A stretch of DNA of 64,000 nt from Pseudoalteromonas luteoviolacea DSM 6061 (GTDB taxonomy: Bacteria > Pseudomonadota > Gammaproteobacteria > Enterobacterales > Alteromonadaceae): the NCBI RefSeq assembly GCF_001625655.1, contig NZ_AUYB01000082.1, positions 62,001 through 126,000 of the forward strand. The letters run 5' to 3'. The first letter of the stretch is position 1, and every line of letters begins with the position of its first letter. Positions 50,940-60,643 of this stretch are shown here, piece by piece. The position numbers and the translations under genes are program-made. The notes beneath the pieces are model-generated. The model was not told the origin of the DNA. It was given only the letters and a program-made list of their open reading frames with translations, and ran no database searches.

Positions 50940-51257
50940 TTGAATTCAAAACAACTTTTAGACTTCGCCATTGATAAAGTCGATGATATGAAAGCCCGCG
51001 ATATCGTTAAATTAGATGTACGTGAAACCTCTTCAATAACAGACTATTTAGTAATTTGTTCTGGTAATTCAAAGCGCCACGTTCAATCAATTGCAGAGCA
51101 TGTTGCAAAAGAGGCTCGTCACGCAGGTGAAACGCCACTTGGCCACGAAGGACAAGACGCTGGTGAGTGGGTATTGGTCGATTTGGGTGATGTTGTTGTC
51201 CATGTTATGCAAGACCAAACACGTGATTTTTACGATCTAGAAAAACTTTGGGGCTAA
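50940..51257 (+). CDS. rsfS: Ribosomal silencing factor RsfS
   Basis: RsfS binds ribosomal protein L14 and blocks subunit joining in stationary phase or starvation. The 105 residues match the E. coli protein (105). Visible family patterns are [39 protein letters not shown], and [18 protein letters not shown] at the end. The only start that gives the right N-terminus is TTG at 50940, so weak initiation is probable. rlmH begins one base after the stop, at a GTG. Confidence 0.95.
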   Translation: MNSKQLLDFAIDKVDDMKARDIVKLDVRETSSITDYLVICSGNSKRHVQSIAEHVAKEARHAGETPLGHEGQDAGEWVLVDLGDVVVHVMQDQTRDFYDLEKLWG

Positions 51258-51258
51258 T

Positions 51259-51729
51259 GTGAAAATCCAGTTGATTGCTGTTGGCACCAAAATGCCTGCA
51301 TGGGTAGAAACAGGCTTTAAAGAATATCAACGCCGCTTCCCAAAGGATATGCCCTTAGAGCTGATTGAGATAACAGCAGGAAAGCGCGGCAAAAATGCAG
51401 ATATCAAACGTATTTTGCAACAAGAAGGCGAAAAAACCTTAGCGGCAATCCCCAAAGGAAATCGTATAGTTACGTTAGAAGTCACAGGTAAGCCATGGGA
51501 TACACATCAACTGGCAAGTAACATGGAAAAATGGCAATTAGATGGGCGCGACGTCAGTTTACTGATAGGCGGACCTGAGGGCCTTGCACCAGAATGTATT
51601 GCAGCGGCTGAGCAAAAGTGGTCTTTGTCCAACCTAACTTTGCCGCACCCTTTGGTTAGAATTGTTGTAGCTGAAAGCCTTTACAGGGGCTGGAGCTTAA
51701 ATAACAACCATCCATATCACAGAGAATAA
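51259..51729 (+). CDS. rlmH: 23S rRNA pseudouridine(1915) methyltransferase RlmH
   Basis: RlmH methylates pseudouridine 1915 in helix 69 of 23S rRNA after the subunits join. It is a SPOUT-fold enzyme; the 156 residues match E. coli (155) and show [12 protein letters not shown], the S-adenosylmethionine-binding knot loop, and the C-terminal [16 protein letters not shown] with the conserved arginine and tyrosine. It starts with GTG directly after rsfS. Confidence 0.96.
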   Translation: MKIQLIAVGTKMPAWVETGFKEYQRRFPKDMPLELIEITAGKRGKNADIKRILQQEGEKTLAAIPKGNRIVTLEVTGKPWDTHQLASNMEKWQLDGRDVSLLIGGPEGLAPECIAAAEQKWSLSNLTLPHPLVRIVVAESLYRGWSLNNNHPYHRE

Positions 51730-51736
51730 TAAAAAT

Positions 51737-53608
51737 ATGCTTAAAACGAGGCCAACGATCCGCGATCATAGCGCTGAGGCAAACCTTTTTGCGCGTCGAG
51801 CTTTTGTTGGCTTTGTTTTTGTTGTGATCCTCATCGGGATATTATTAAACAACATTTATAGCTTACAGGTCGAAAAACACGATACTTATCAAACTCGCTC
51901 CAATGACAACCGCATTAAGGTCATTCCAATAGCTCCGAATCGTGGGTTAATTTACGATAGAAATGGCGTTTTGCTTGCGGAAAATAGACCCGTTTATAAC
52001 CTAGAAGTCATTCCTGAACAAGTTGATGATATTGAAGCATCGCTCGATCTTATTGGTAACATCATTGACGTGACTGACGCACAAAAAGCCGCTGTCATCA
52101 AAAGTAATCGTCGATCTAGGCGATTCAAAAGTCAGGTTTTAAAAGCGCGTTTAAATGAGGAAGAAGTCGCAATTTTTGCAGTTAACCAACACCGCTTTCC
52201 CGGTTTCAGTGTTGAAGCAAGACTTGCTCGTCACTACCCGTATGGTGATGCACTAACCCATGCACTGGGCTATGTTTCTCGTTTAAATAAAAAAGAACTC
52301 ACAGAGCTAGAGTCACAAGGGCGCGACAAAAACTACCGTGCAACACATGACTATGGCAAGTTAGGTATAGAAAAGTTTTATGAGCAACGGCTGCATGGTC
52401 AAGTTGGCTCGCAGCGTGTTGAAGTAAACAACCGAGGGCGAATTATCCGCTCATTGAGTGTCGAGCAACCCAAGCCTGGACAAGATCTCGTACTTACATT
52501 AGATATTGGACTTCAAAAGATTGCCCAAGAGGTATTGCAAGGCGTACGTGGCGCCATCGTTGCAATGGACCCAAAAGACGGCGGTATACTCGCCCTCTAC
52601 TCCAACCCAAGTTACGACCCGAACTTATTTGTCCATGGTATTAGCAGTAAAGATTACCGCGCCCTATTAAATCCTGATAGGCCATTAATAAATCGTGCCA
52701 CGCAAGGCCGATACGCACCGGCTTCAACGGTTAAGCCACACCTCGCAATCTTAGCTTTAGAAGAAGACATTGTCACCGAGCAGACAAAAATTTGGGATCC
52801 GGGCTTTTTCCAGATCCCTAATGTCGATCACCGCTGGCGTGATTGGCTACGCTGGGGGCATGGGCATGTTGATGTCTACAAAGCCATAGAAGAATCATGT
52901 GATACCTTTTTTTACGAAACTGCATATCGCTTGGGTATCACCAAGATCAGTAATTTTATGAGCCAATTCGGGTTTGGGGATTTGTCAGGCATAGATATTC
53001 ACGAAGAAACCCCTGCAATCATGCCCACCACAGAATGGAAACGACAGCGTTTTAATGAGTCTTGGTGGCCTGGAGATACGATATCTGTAGGTATAGGCCA
53101 AGGATATTGGACTGCAACGCCAATGCAAATCACGAATGCAGTTTCAATACTCGTCAATAAAGGCGTTCACAGACCACCACATCTTGTACAAGTTGCCAAA
53201 CAAAACAGCGATGTGGAACAAATGTATACCGAAGAAAAGCCTCCTGTTGTGTTAAAAGACCCGCACAACTGGCAAATTGCGCTAGATGCCATGCACAATA
53301 CGGTAAAAAAGACCACAGGTACCGCAAACAAAGCATTTAAAGGCGCAACTTATGATCCAGCAGGCAAAACGGGCACTGCGCAAATTGTCAGTATTGCGCA
53401 AGGAGAAAAATACGACGCCGAAAATTTAAAAGAAAAACATCGAGATAATGGTATCTATGTTGGTTTTGCACCATTTAATGACCCGCGTATTGTGGTTACG
53501 GTCATTGTTGAAAACCAAGGTGGTGGATCAGCTATTGCAGCCCCCATTGCCCGTAAACTCATGGATTACTATTTTGAAACTTACCCAAGTGACACGGAGG
53601 GTAAATGA
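51737..53608 (+). CDS. mrdA: Penicillin-binding protein 2 (peptidoglycan transpeptidase MrdA)
   Basis: MrdA is the monofunctional transpeptidase of the rod complex, which builds the lateral wall together with RodA. The 623 residues include one N-terminal membrane helix (about 24-42), a dimerisation/pedestal domain, and the transpeptidase domain with the SxxK motif in APASTVKPH, the SxD motif in EESCDTFFYE and the KTG box in GKTGTAQI. The length matches E. coli PBP2 (633). The mrdB ATG overlaps its stop (ATGA). Confidence 0.96.
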   Translation: MLKTRPTIRDHSAEANLFARRAFVGFVFVVILIGILLNNIYSLQVEKHDTYQTRSNDNRIKVIPIAPNRGLIYDRNGVLLAENRPVYNLEVIPEQVDDIEASLDLIGNIIDVTDAQKAAVIKSNRRSRRFKSQVLKARLNEEEVAIFAVNQHRFPGFSVEARLARHYPYGDALTHALGYVSRLNKKELTELESQGRDKNYRATHDYGKLGIEKFYEQRLHGQVGSQRVEVNNRGRIIRSLSVEQPKPGQDLVLTLDIGLQKIAQEVLQGVRGAIVAMDPKDGGILALYSNPSYDPNLFVHGISSKDYRALLNPDRPLINRATQGRYAPASTVKPHLAILALEEDIVTEQTKIWDPGFFQIPNVDHRWRDWLRWGHGHVDVYKAIEESCDTFFYETAYRLGITKISNFMSQFGFGDLSGIDIHEETPAIMPTTEWKRQRFNESWWPGDTISVGIGQGYWTATPMQITNAVSILVNKGVHRPPHLVQVAKQNSDVEQMYTEEKPPVVLKDPHNWQIALDAMHNTVKKTTGTANKAFKGATYDPAGKTGTAQIVSIAQGEKYDAENLKEKHRDNGIYVGFAPFNDPRIVVTVIVENQGGGSAIAAPIARKLMDYYFETYPSDTEGK

Positions 53609-54711
53609 ACCAATTGAGAAAGCAGCGTTCATTTTGGCAAAGAATACACATAGACCTACCGCTACTGACTGCACTGTTGGTTATGATGATAGGCAGTTTA
53701 GCCGTTGTGTATAGCGCTAGCGGCCAAAACATGGATATGATGACGCGTCATGGTACACGCATGCTTGGTGCGGTTATTGCGCTGGTAGTCATGGCACAAG
53801 TATCCCCTAATACCTTAAAACGCTTGGTGATACCTCTCTATTTTATCGGCCTTGTTATGTTGATCGGGGTATTTTTCTTTGGTATCACCATCAATGGTGC
53901 CAAACGCTGGTTAGATATCGGCGTTACACGCTTTCAACCTTCCGAAATTATGAAACTTGGGGTGCCGATGATGGTCGCGTGGTATATCGGTCGACAACAG
54001 TTGCCACCAAAAATTCTACATCTAATTATCGGTTTCGCCATCGTGCTGGTTCCCACTATTTTAATTCAAAAACAACCTGACCTTGGTACTTCCCTACTGA
54101 TTGCGAGCTCAGGGGTTTTTGTCTTGTTCTTATCTGGTTTAAGCTGGAAATTAATTGGCTCAGGTATATTGCTCGCAATACCTGGGGCCTTTGCAATGTG
54201 GCATTTCGTAATGCATGAATATCAAAAACAGCGTGTTTTGACCTTGCTAGACCCGGAGAGCGACCCGCTCGGTGCGGGTTATCATATTATTCAGTCCAAA
54301 ATAGCCATTGGCTCAGGCGGTATTGAAGGCAAAGGCTGGCTTCAAGGCACTCAGTCACAGTTAGAATTTTTACCAGAACGTCATACTGATTTTATTTTCT
54401 CGGTATTGAGTGAGGAATTTGGCCTACTCGGTGTCGTCATGCTATTAAGTGTCTATTTATTCATTATTGGCCGAGGACTTTATATTGCAGTAAATGCCCA
54501 AGAGGCGTTCAGTAAGCTGCTTGCTGGCGCACTCACACTGACTTTTTTCGTCTATATTTTCGTTAACATAGGCATGGTGTCAGGATTGTTACCTGTGGTG
54601 GGAGTCCCTCTACCACTTGTCAGTTATGGTGGAACTTCCATGGTTACACTCATGGCTGGCTTCGGTATCATAATGGCCATTGCTACAGATAAAAGAATGT
54701 TATTAAAATAA
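53605..54711 (+). CDS. mrdB: Peptidoglycan glycosyltransferase RodA
   Basis: RodA polymerises lipid II glycan strands and works with MrdA in cell elongation. The 368 residues have about ten membrane helices and the SEDS-family motifs NGAKRWLDIG, FQPSEIMKLG and LQGTQSQLEFLPERHTDFIF, including the catalytic aspartate region, and the final SYGGTSMVTLMAGFG. It overlaps mrdA by four bases and rlpA by one (TAATG). Confidence 0.96.
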   Translation: MNQLRKQRSFWQRIHIDLPLLTALLVMMIGSLAVVYSASGQNMDMMTRHGTRMLGAVIALVVMAQVSPNTLKRLVIPLYFIGLVMLIGVFFFGITINGAKRWLDIGVTRFQPSEIMKLGVPMMVAWYIGRQQLPPKILHLIIGFAIVLVPTILIQKQPDLGTSLLIASSGVFVLFLSGLSWKLIGSGILLAIPGAFAMWHFVMHEYQKQRVLTLLDPESDPLGAGYHIIQSKIAIGSGGIEGKGWLQGTQSQLEFLPERHTDFIFSVLSEEFGLLGVVMLLSVYLFIIGRGLYIAVNAQEAFSKLLAGALTLTFFVYIFVNIGMVSGLLPVVGVPLPLVSYGGTSMVTLMAGFGIIMAIATDKRMLLK

Positions 54712-55469
54712 TGAAATCTATCCAATTAATTTCAATACTTGTCGTGCTTATTGTGTTGAGCGGATGCAGCAGTCGCTACCATACTCATCAAGACAAAGCT
54801 CCATTACGCGCACCAACAGAGCTGGAAATGCGCGATGCCAAAGTGACAAATGAAGCGAAAAGCGTCAGTGCAGGTCGCCCCTACACCGTCTTAGGTAAAC
54901 ATTACAAACCTATGTCCGATGAAAAAGGGTTTATCCAAGAAGGCACCGCATCTTGGTATGGCAGAAAGTTTCATGGTTACTACACTTCCAATGGTGAAAC
55001 TTTCAATATGTTTGATATGACCGCAGCACACAAGACTTTACCGCTGCCAAGCTTTGTAAAAGTAACAAATCTAGAAAATAACCAATCTGTCATTGTAAGA
55101 GTCAATGACAGAGGGCCGTTTCACGATGACAGGATCATTGATTTGTCCTATGCCGCGGCCTACAAATTAGGGTATCACTTGCAAGGTACAGCGCAGGTTA
55201 AGATAGAGGCAATTACGATAGACAGAAAAACCCCTCGTCTGACCTATGTGCAAGTTGCCGCTGCGAGCAGTGAAAGTAACGTTCAGGCACTTGCTAATAA
55301 GTTAGCGAGTCAATTTGAACTTGGAACGCCAATCGCCTATGAAGATAATCTCTACAAATTGCGACTTGGACCGATTTTAGATGACCAAAAGGCGCAAAAA
55401 GTGCTAAAAACCTTACAAGAGGGTGAATTTAATAAAGCTTTCTTGCTTTACACTGAGCAGGAACTTTAG
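54711..55469 (+). CDS. rlpA: Lipoprotein RlpA, septal lytic transglycosylase
   Basis: RlpA cleaves denuded glycan strands at the septum in Pseudomonas. The 252 residues start with a lipoprotein signal (lipobox VLSGC, lipidated cysteine at residue 19), then the double-psi beta-barrel catalytic domain (about 80-170: GTASWYGRKFHGYYTSNGE, RVNDRGPFHDDRIIDLS with the catalytic aspartate), and a C-terminal SPOR domain (about 180-252) that binds denuded glycan at division sites. It lies between mrdB and dacA as usual. Confidence 0.95.
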   Translation: MKSIQLISILVVLIVLSGCSSRYHTHQDKAPLRAPTELEMRDAKVTNEAKSVSAGRPYTVLGKHYKPMSDEKGFIQEGTASWYGRKFHGYYTSNGETFNMFDMTAAHKTLPLPSFVKVTNLENNQSVIVRVNDRGPFHDDRIIDLSYAAAYKLGYHLQGTAQVKIEAITIDRKTPRLTYVQVAAASSESNVQALANKLASQFELGTPIAYEDNLYKLRLGPILDDQKAQKVLKTLQEGEFNKAFLLYTEQEL

Positions 55470-55610
55470 AATAACCTTAAATCGATTAAATAGTTCTTGT
55501 TCATACAATCAGACAGGTCAACTTACTATAGACAAAGTCTTGAACAAGAAAGAAATCAACTGTTCAGTCAAATTAATGAGAACTGAGCAGAACAAATTAG
55601 AAAAGCGAGC

Positions 55611-56777
55611 ATGATGACAGTATTTAAACCAAAAGTTGTTAAAAAAATCCTTGGTGTTGTGTGTTCTTTGTCACTGTTTTCAGCAAGTGCACAGATCATT
55701 CCATCCCCACCTCAAATTAATGCAAAAGGTTACTTCCTTGTTGACTTTACAACAGGCAAAGTCATTGCAGAAGGCGAAGCGGATACAAAATTACTACCTG
55801 CTAGCTTAACCAAAATGATGACGAGCTATGTAATTGGCACAGAAATTTTAGCTGGTAATATAGCGCCTACCGATATGGTAACCATCAGTGAAAACGCATG
55901 GGCTAAAAACTTTCCTGAGTCATCTAAAATGTTTATCGAGGTTGGTAAAAAAGTCAGCGTTGATGACCTAAACCACGGAATCATTATTCAGTCAGGTAAT
56001 GACGCGTGTGTTGCGATGGCAGAGCATATCGCAGGTAGTGAGAGCGCTTTTGCAGATTTGATGAATGCCCATGCTGAAAAGTTGGGTATGACCAATAGCT
56101 TCTTCGTAAATAGCCATGGCCTTGACGCACCAGAGCAGTTTACAACTCCACGTGATATGGCCACATTGGGCGCAGCATTGATTAGAGATGTGCCTGACGA
56201 ATACGCCCTTTACAAGCAGAAGTCTTTTACATTTAACGGTATCAAGCAATACAACCGTAATTCTTTGTTGTGGGATGCGAGTTTAGATGTGGATGGCATC
56301 AAAACAGGACATACAGCAGAAGCGGGATACAGCCTAGTTACTTCGGCAACTAAAGGTGATATGCGCTTAATAGCTGTAATTATGGGCACATCTAGCGAAC
56401 GTGCTAGGAAAGTTGAGAGTAAAAAACTACTTAACTATGGTTTTAGATTTTTCGAAACAATTACACCTTACAAAGCCGGTGACAGCTTCGCAGACCAACA
56501 AATTTGGATGGGAAATAAAAAGACTGTTTCACTTGGCATCATGGAAGACACCCCGATCACGATTCCTCGCGGTCAACGTAAAAACCTTAAAGCGCACTTT
56601 GAACTCGATCAGACACTCACTGCTCCACTAGAGAAAGGCAGCAAGGTGGGCACTTTATTCCTTCAACTTGAAGGCGAAGATATTGCACAATATCCGCTAG
56701 TAACACTAGAAGAAATTGAAGAAGGCAGCTTCTTTAGCCGCATATACGACTACTTACGTTTACAGATCATGCAATAA
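55611..56777 (+). CDS. dacA: D-alanyl-D-alanine carboxypeptidase DacA (PBP5/6 type)
   Basis: This enzyme trims the terminal D-alanine from stem peptides. The 388 residues have a signal peptide ending near SASAQI, the serine SxxK motif in ASLTKMMT, the SxN motif in SGNDACVAM, the KTG motif in IKTGHTAEAG, a C-terminal beta domain, and a C-terminal amphipathic helix (FFSRIYDYLRLQIMQ) that anchors it to the inner membrane. Two tandem ATG codons (55611 and 55614) are both usable. A terminator follows. Confidence 0.95.
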   Translation: MMTVFKPKVVKKILGVVCSLSLFSASAQIIPSPPQINAKGYFLVDFTTGKVIAEGEADTKLLPASLTKMMTSYVIGTEILAGNIAPTDMVTISENAWAKNFPESSKMFIEVGKKVSVDDLNHGIIIQSGNDACVAMAEHIAGSESAFADLMNAHAEKLGMTNSFFVNSHGLDAPEQFTTPRDMATLGAALIRDVPDEYALYKQKSFTFNGIKQYNRNSLLWDASLDVDGIKTGHTAEAGYSLVTSATKGDMRLIAVIMGTSSERARKVESKKLLNYGFRFFETITPYKAGDSFADQQIWMGNKKTVSLGIMEDTPITIPRGQRKNLKAHFELDQTLTAPLEKGSKVGTLFLQLEGEDIAQYPLVTLEEIEEGSFFSRIYDYLRLQIMQ

Positions 56778-56807
56778 CCCTGAACTGAGTAAGTATATAA
56801 ACACATG

Positions 56808-56834
56808 ACGCCTCTTCTAGAGGCGTTTTTTTTT
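56808..56834 (+). terminator. Rho-independent terminator after dacA
   Basis: ACGCCTCT pairs perfectly with AGAGGCGT around a three-base loop, followed by nine T residues. It lies 30 bases after the dacA stop and separates the rod-shape genes from ybeD-lipB-lipA. Confidence 0.93.
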
Positions 56835-56940
56835 GCTGCAAAAATGATAGAATGCCCGCCATTATTAAGGTGATGATACCTAAGTGAAAACGATTCACAT
56901 TACATAATCATTGCTTAGTATCTGTAGTGAGGAAACCGTC

Positions 56941-57219
56941 GTGGTAAAACCTGTTAAAAACACTAAGTTTGATGAGTACTTAGAATTTCCATGCCCATTT
57001 ACTTTCAAAGTAATGGGACTAGCTAATGTAAACCTTACGGATCAAATTCTTGCAAAACTGCAAACAATTGCACCTGGAGATTACGCGCCAAAGGTCAAAC
57101 CAAGCAGTAAAGGCACTTATGAATCGGTAACATTAGTTGCAACCGTGACATCGAAAGAGCACATTGAGCAAATTTACACTGAACTTGGCAGTATAGAAGC
57201 TGTACGTTACGTACTGTAG
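56941..57219 (+). CDS. ybeD: YbeD/DUF493 family protein
   Basis: YbeD is a small ferredoxin-like (ACT-like) protein of unknown role that is nearly always encoded next to lipB. The 92 residues match E. coli YbeD (87): [35 protein letters not shown], and the C-terminal [11 protein letters not shown]. The start is the GTG at 56941, with GAGG eight bases upstream; the frame opens further upstream at a TTG without family support. Confidence 0.93.
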   Translation: MVKPVKNTKFDEYLEFPCPFTFKVMGLANVNLTDQILAKLQTIAPGDYAPKVKPSSKGTYESVTLVATVTSKEHIEQIYTELGSIEAVRYVL

Positions 57220-57235
57220 TTAGTGAAGGAAGTCC

Positions 57236-57889
57236 ATGAGCAACCATAGCGTCATCATTCGCCAGTTGGGGCGTCAGAGTTATGAGCCTATTTGGCAGAA
57301 AATGCAGGCTTTCACAGATCAACGTGATGAGTCTGATGCCGATGAGATCTGGCTAGTAGAACACGAGCCCGTATTTACCCAAGGACAAGCTGGAAAATCG
57401 GAGCATGTTTTAGCTCCTGGCGATATTCCAGTCGTTAAAGTCGACCGCGGTGGGCAAGTCACCTACCACGGTCCAGGACAACAGATGATGTACGTTCTAT
57501 TTAATTTGCGTCGTTTAAAAATAGGGGTTCGTGAGCTTGTCACTTGGCTCGAAGAAACCATTATTGACGCATTGCAAGAATACAATATCAAAGCCTATGC
57601 TAAACCAGATGCTCCAGGTGTTTATGTCGATGATTGTAAAGTTGCTTCACTGGGTCTAAGAGTAAGAAGAGGCTGCTCATTTCATGGGCTAGCACTAAAC
57701 GTGAATATGGACCTGAGCCCATTTCTACGCATTAACCCATGTGGTTACGCGGGAATGCAAATGGTCCAAACGAGCGAAATAAATGGCCCTGCCTCGCTAG
57801 ATCAAGCAGGTCAAGGGCTAATAAAACATATGCTCAAGCGACTTAACGCAGAGCATGTTGTTCACACTGAAGGGTTTGAGAACGAATGA
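57236..57889 (+). CDS. lipB: Lipoyl(octanoyl) transferase LipB
   Basis: LipB moves octanoate from octanoyl-ACP to the lipoyl domains of 2-oxoacid dehydrogenases and the glycine cleavage H protein. The 217 residues match the E. coli length (213) and show [14 protein letters not shown], the [19 protein letters not shown] segment with the catalytic lysine-cysteine region, and INPCGYAGM. The ATG at 57236 follows GAAGGA. Its stop overlaps the lipA start (ATGA). Confidence 0.96.
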   Translation: MSNHSVIIRQLGRQSYEPIWQKMQAFTDQRDESDADEIWLVEHEPVFTQGQAGKSEHVLAPGDIPVVKVDRGGQVTYHGPGQQMMYVLFNLRRLKIGVRELVTWLEETIIDALQEYNIKAYAKPDAPGVYVDDCKVASLGLRVRRGCSFHGLALNVNMDLSPFLRINPCGYAGMQMVQTSEINGPASLDQAGQGLIKHMLKRLNAEHVVHTEGFENE

Positions 57890-58872
57890 GTAAGCCAGTC
57901 AAAATGGAACCGGGTGTAAAGCTGCGTGATGCCGAAAAAATGGCATTAATCCCGGTAAAAGTCCTACCAACAGAACGCGAGCAAATGCTACGTAAGCCTG
58001 AATGGCTTAAGATTCGTCTGCCAAAATCAAGCGAGCGAATTGAGGGGATTAAAAGCGCCATGAGAAAACATGGCCTCCATTCAGTATGTGAAGAAGCATC
58101 TTGCCCTAACTTATCCGAGTGCTTTAACCACGGTACTGCCACTTTTATGATTCTTGGTGCTATTTGTACTCGTCGCTGTCCATTCTGTGATGTTGCACAT
58201 GGGCGACCGTTGAAGCCAGACGCCGCTGAACCAGAAAAGCTAGCGCTAACAATTAAAGACATGAAACTCAAATATGTGGTTATCACCTCAGTTGACCGAG
58301 ATGATCTACGAGATGGCGGTGCACAGCACTTTGCAGATTGCATCCGTGAAATCCGCAAACATAATCCAGGTATCACCATCGAAATCTTGGTGCCAGATTT
58401 TCGTGGTCGTATGGATCGCGCTCTTGAGATCTTGACTGAAACTCCACCAGATGTCTTTAATCACAACCTAGAAACTGCACCAAGGCTGTACAAACTTGCC
58501 CGTCCAGGTGCAGATTATAAATGGTCTCTGGAATTACTGCGTCGCTTTAAAGAAGCGCACCCTGAAGTGAAAACTAAATCAGGGTTGATGGTAGGCTTAG
58601 GCGAGGAGATTTCAGAGATTGAGGAAGTGCTGCGTGATTTACGTGAACACAACGTTGACATGCTTACAGTAGGCCAATACCTTGCCCCTTCTAAGCACCA
58701 TTTGCCAGTAAAACGTTACGTACCACCAGCTGAGTTTGACGCGCTTAAAGATTACGCAGACGAAATCGGATTTTCACATGCTGCGTGTGGACCATTCGTC
58801 CGCTCTAGCTATCATGCTGACCAACAAGCTGCAGGTAAAGAAGTTGTGAGTTACAACGTTAAGCGCGACTAA
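57886..58872 (+). CDS. lipA: Lipoyl synthase LipA
   Basis: LipA is a radical S-adenosylmethionine enzyme that inserts two sulphur atoms into the octanoyl group. The 328 residues carry both iron-sulphur sites: the auxiliary cluster cysteines in [12 protein letters not shown] and the radical cluster motif CTRRCPFC, and the C-terminal serine ligand region (FVRSSYHAD). Length fits E. coli LipA (321). The stop codon at 58870-58872 forms part of a 17-base sequence repeated at 63617-63633; the gene is therefore the left border of the accessory segment. Confidence 0.97.
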   Translation: MSKPVKMEPGVKLRDAEKMALIPVKVLPTEREQMLRKPEWLKIRLPKSSERIEGIKSAMRKHGLHSVCEEASCPNLSECFNHGTATFMILGAICTRRCPFCDVAHGRPLKPDAAEPEKLALTIKDMKLKYVVITSVDRDDLRDGGAQHFADCIREIRKHNPGITIEILVPDFRGRMDRALEILTETPPDVFNHNLETAPRLYKLARPGADYKWSLELLRRFKEAHPEVKTKSGLMVGLGEEISEIEEVLRDLREHNVDMLTVGQYLAPSKHHLPVKRYVPPAEFDALKDYADEIGFSHAACGPFVRSSYHADQQAAGKEVVSYNVKRD

Positions 58873-58908
58873 ACAACGCTATTTTGTACTACAACGATAT
58901 TTTGTACT
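58873..58908 (+). repeat. Tandem 18-base repeat at the lipA stop (left border)
   Basis: ACAACGCTATTTTGTACT (58873-58890) is followed directly by ACAACGATATTTTGTACT (58891-58908), identical but for one base. The first copy together with the TAA of lipA (58870-58886) matches 63617-63633 in 16 of 17 positions. These look like attachment-type direct repeats bounding the segment downstream of lipA. Confidence 0.6.
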
Positions 58909-58924
58909 GTAAGGAAGAGTAAAG

Positions 58925-60643
58925 ATGTCGCAAGGAATACCTAAAATTAGTGAATTTCCTTGTGACGATCGTTATTGGAGGGTCGATTGGTTTGGCGCTA
59001 TTGAACGCAACCCAAACGTGCCCTCCGAACCTTTCTTACAAATCGTAATAAGCCCTCTCATTCAAAATGAAAGCATAGACTCCACCGCTAAACATCTCGC
59101 TTCCACTCATGTCACAAATTATGATGACCAAACAGTTATAAAAATTGGTGTTGGACAGCTTCCATTTATATCTATCGGTTCGATCTGGCTAAATGGCCAA
59201 TGCCAAGCAGCCAAGGCTGGTCAAACGAAGCTTTTACATAATCTTCATATCACCGAACATACCGCTCAATCCATCCCTGGTAATCATAAAGTTGAGGATA
59301 AAAACCTCATACCGTACGAATCTTATCGTACGGGGAAAGGGTTTATGGCTAACCTTATAGCCATAGAACATGATAAAGACCCCTTTGGAATACTCGTTCC
59401 TGTTATGGAGTTAATCCGTTTCTATTACGCCGTTTCGACAGATATGGCGCACATTGTTTTTTCTGGCGATTTAAAACATCAGCCTCAGATTGTGCTTAAT
59501 ACAAAAAAGTGTGGCTTTGATGAGGGAGAGAGACGCTGCATACTACATCTAAGGCAACACCTGTCGGACGAAGATGGTTGGGTCATTGGCAGAGCACTCT
59601 CATGTAAAGAAGCTTGGGAAGGCTTTACGCTGCCACATGACACTATAATGAAACACTCATTGAATACAAAGTTTCTTCATCCCCAAAGTGCGTTTCCATT
59701 TTCAGGTTCAAGTAACCTAAAAGTCAGAGGTAAGTTCATTCCTGCTAAAGATGAAATTTCAAAAAATGGCTGGCGATATCTAGTATTGGCCATAGAGCAC
59801 TGTACAGCGCCATTTCCTTTTGAGCACCTGACGGCTGATAGAGACAATAACAATAATCAGGGCGAGGGAGAAAATGAAATCAATGGTGGTGATAAGAAAC
59901 CAGCGTTTCCTAAGCCTAAGCATAAAACGTCAAATGCTGATAAGCCTTTTCAAAGTCAAAATGAGCCAAATAAAAATAAAACCAATGAACATGTACTCTT
60001 ACCAACCGACCGATTTGGCGCAATCATGGGCAAAAAAGTCGATAGACCTAAAAAAGATCAATGTCGCTACATAAGCGCACTACGCTATGCGCCAAAAGAA
60101 GATGAACCAAAGCAGCTTGGCACTGGACAAGGTGATTCTGGTGATCTAAAGACTGGCCGTGGACACGCAAAACCAATCCGCACACGTCGTCAAGCCCTTC
60201 CTGCCAGCTTTGAAACATTTGAAGAGGCGATCCAGCTACTCACTCAAGTCGAGGGCGTAAAAGCCCGTCTACGGCCCATAGAAGAAGCCATTGAGTTTAT
60301 CCCGCTCACAAAACCTGCCGATAAAAGGCAATGGTCGTACTTAGACTCAAACTCATACTGCCGACGACAAGTAATTATTGCTGACATTCACTATCAAAAC
60401 CGATGGTATACGCTGATTGAGTTTGAGATGCGTAACAAAGAAAATCGCAGTGTTGCATTAGTTAATGCCGAGAACTTCGAGTATTGCTCTAACCAGAGAA
60501 TGAACAATTTACTGCATCAGCTTGCAATAAAAAAAGGGATCTGGTTAAACATCCCCTCAATTCCTAACATAACAATTAAAACCATGAAACATACATGGTC
60601 AACACCATTAGATTTTAAGAGCTCTATCTTTGATAGGCTTTGA
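58925..60643 (+). CDS. TnsE-like protein
   Basis: This 572-residue protein resembles TnsE, the Tn7 targeting factor that binds sliding clamps and recessed 3' ends to direct insertion into replicating DNA. The resemblance is to the whole plan: an N-terminal region opening with YWRVDWFG, a middle domain (about residues 150-300) ending in LVLAIEHCTAPFPFE, a polar low-complexity linker rich in N, K and E (about 301-425), and a C-terminal domain (about 430-572) starting FETFEEAIQLL and containing CRRQVIIADIHYQNRWYTLIEFE. I made this match by eye. No tnsABCD genes are near. The ATG at 58925 follows AAGGAAGAG and lies 52 bases after lipA. If not TnsE, it is an unknown DNA-associated protein. Confidence 0.5.
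   Translation: MSQGIPKISEFPCDDRYWRVDWFGAIERNPNVPSEPFLQIVISPLIQNESIDSTAKHLASTHVTNYDDQTVIKIGVGQLPFISIGSIWLNGQCQAAKAGQTKLLHNLHITEHTAQSIPGNHKVEDKNLIPYESYRTGKGFMANLIAIEHDKDPFGILVPVMELIRFYYAVSTDMAHIVFSGDLKHQPQIVLNTKKCGFDEGERRCILHLRQHLSDEDGWVIGRALSCKEAWEGFTLPHDTIMKHSLNTKFLHPQSAFPFSGSSNLKVRGKFIPAKDEISKNGWRYLVLAIEHCTAPFPFEHLTADRDNNNNQGEGENEINGGDKKPAFPKPKHKTSNADKPFQSQNEPNKNKTNEHVLLPTDRFGAIMGKKVDRPKKDQCRYISALRYAPKEDEPKQLGTGQGDSGDLKTGRGHAKPIRTRRQALPASFETFEEAIQLLTQVEGVKARLRPIEEAIEFIPLTKPADKRQWSYLDSNSYCRRQVIIADIHYQNRWYTLIEFEMRNKENRSVALVNAENFEYCSNQRMNNLLHQLAIKKGIWLNIPSIPNITIKTMKHTWSTPLDFKSSIFDRL

Noticed and set aside
55423..55614. 63-codon open frame overlapping the end of rlpA
   Set aside because: It is out of frame with rlpA, its first part is a shadow of that gene, and the rest crosses the short rlpA-dacA gap without a start signal.
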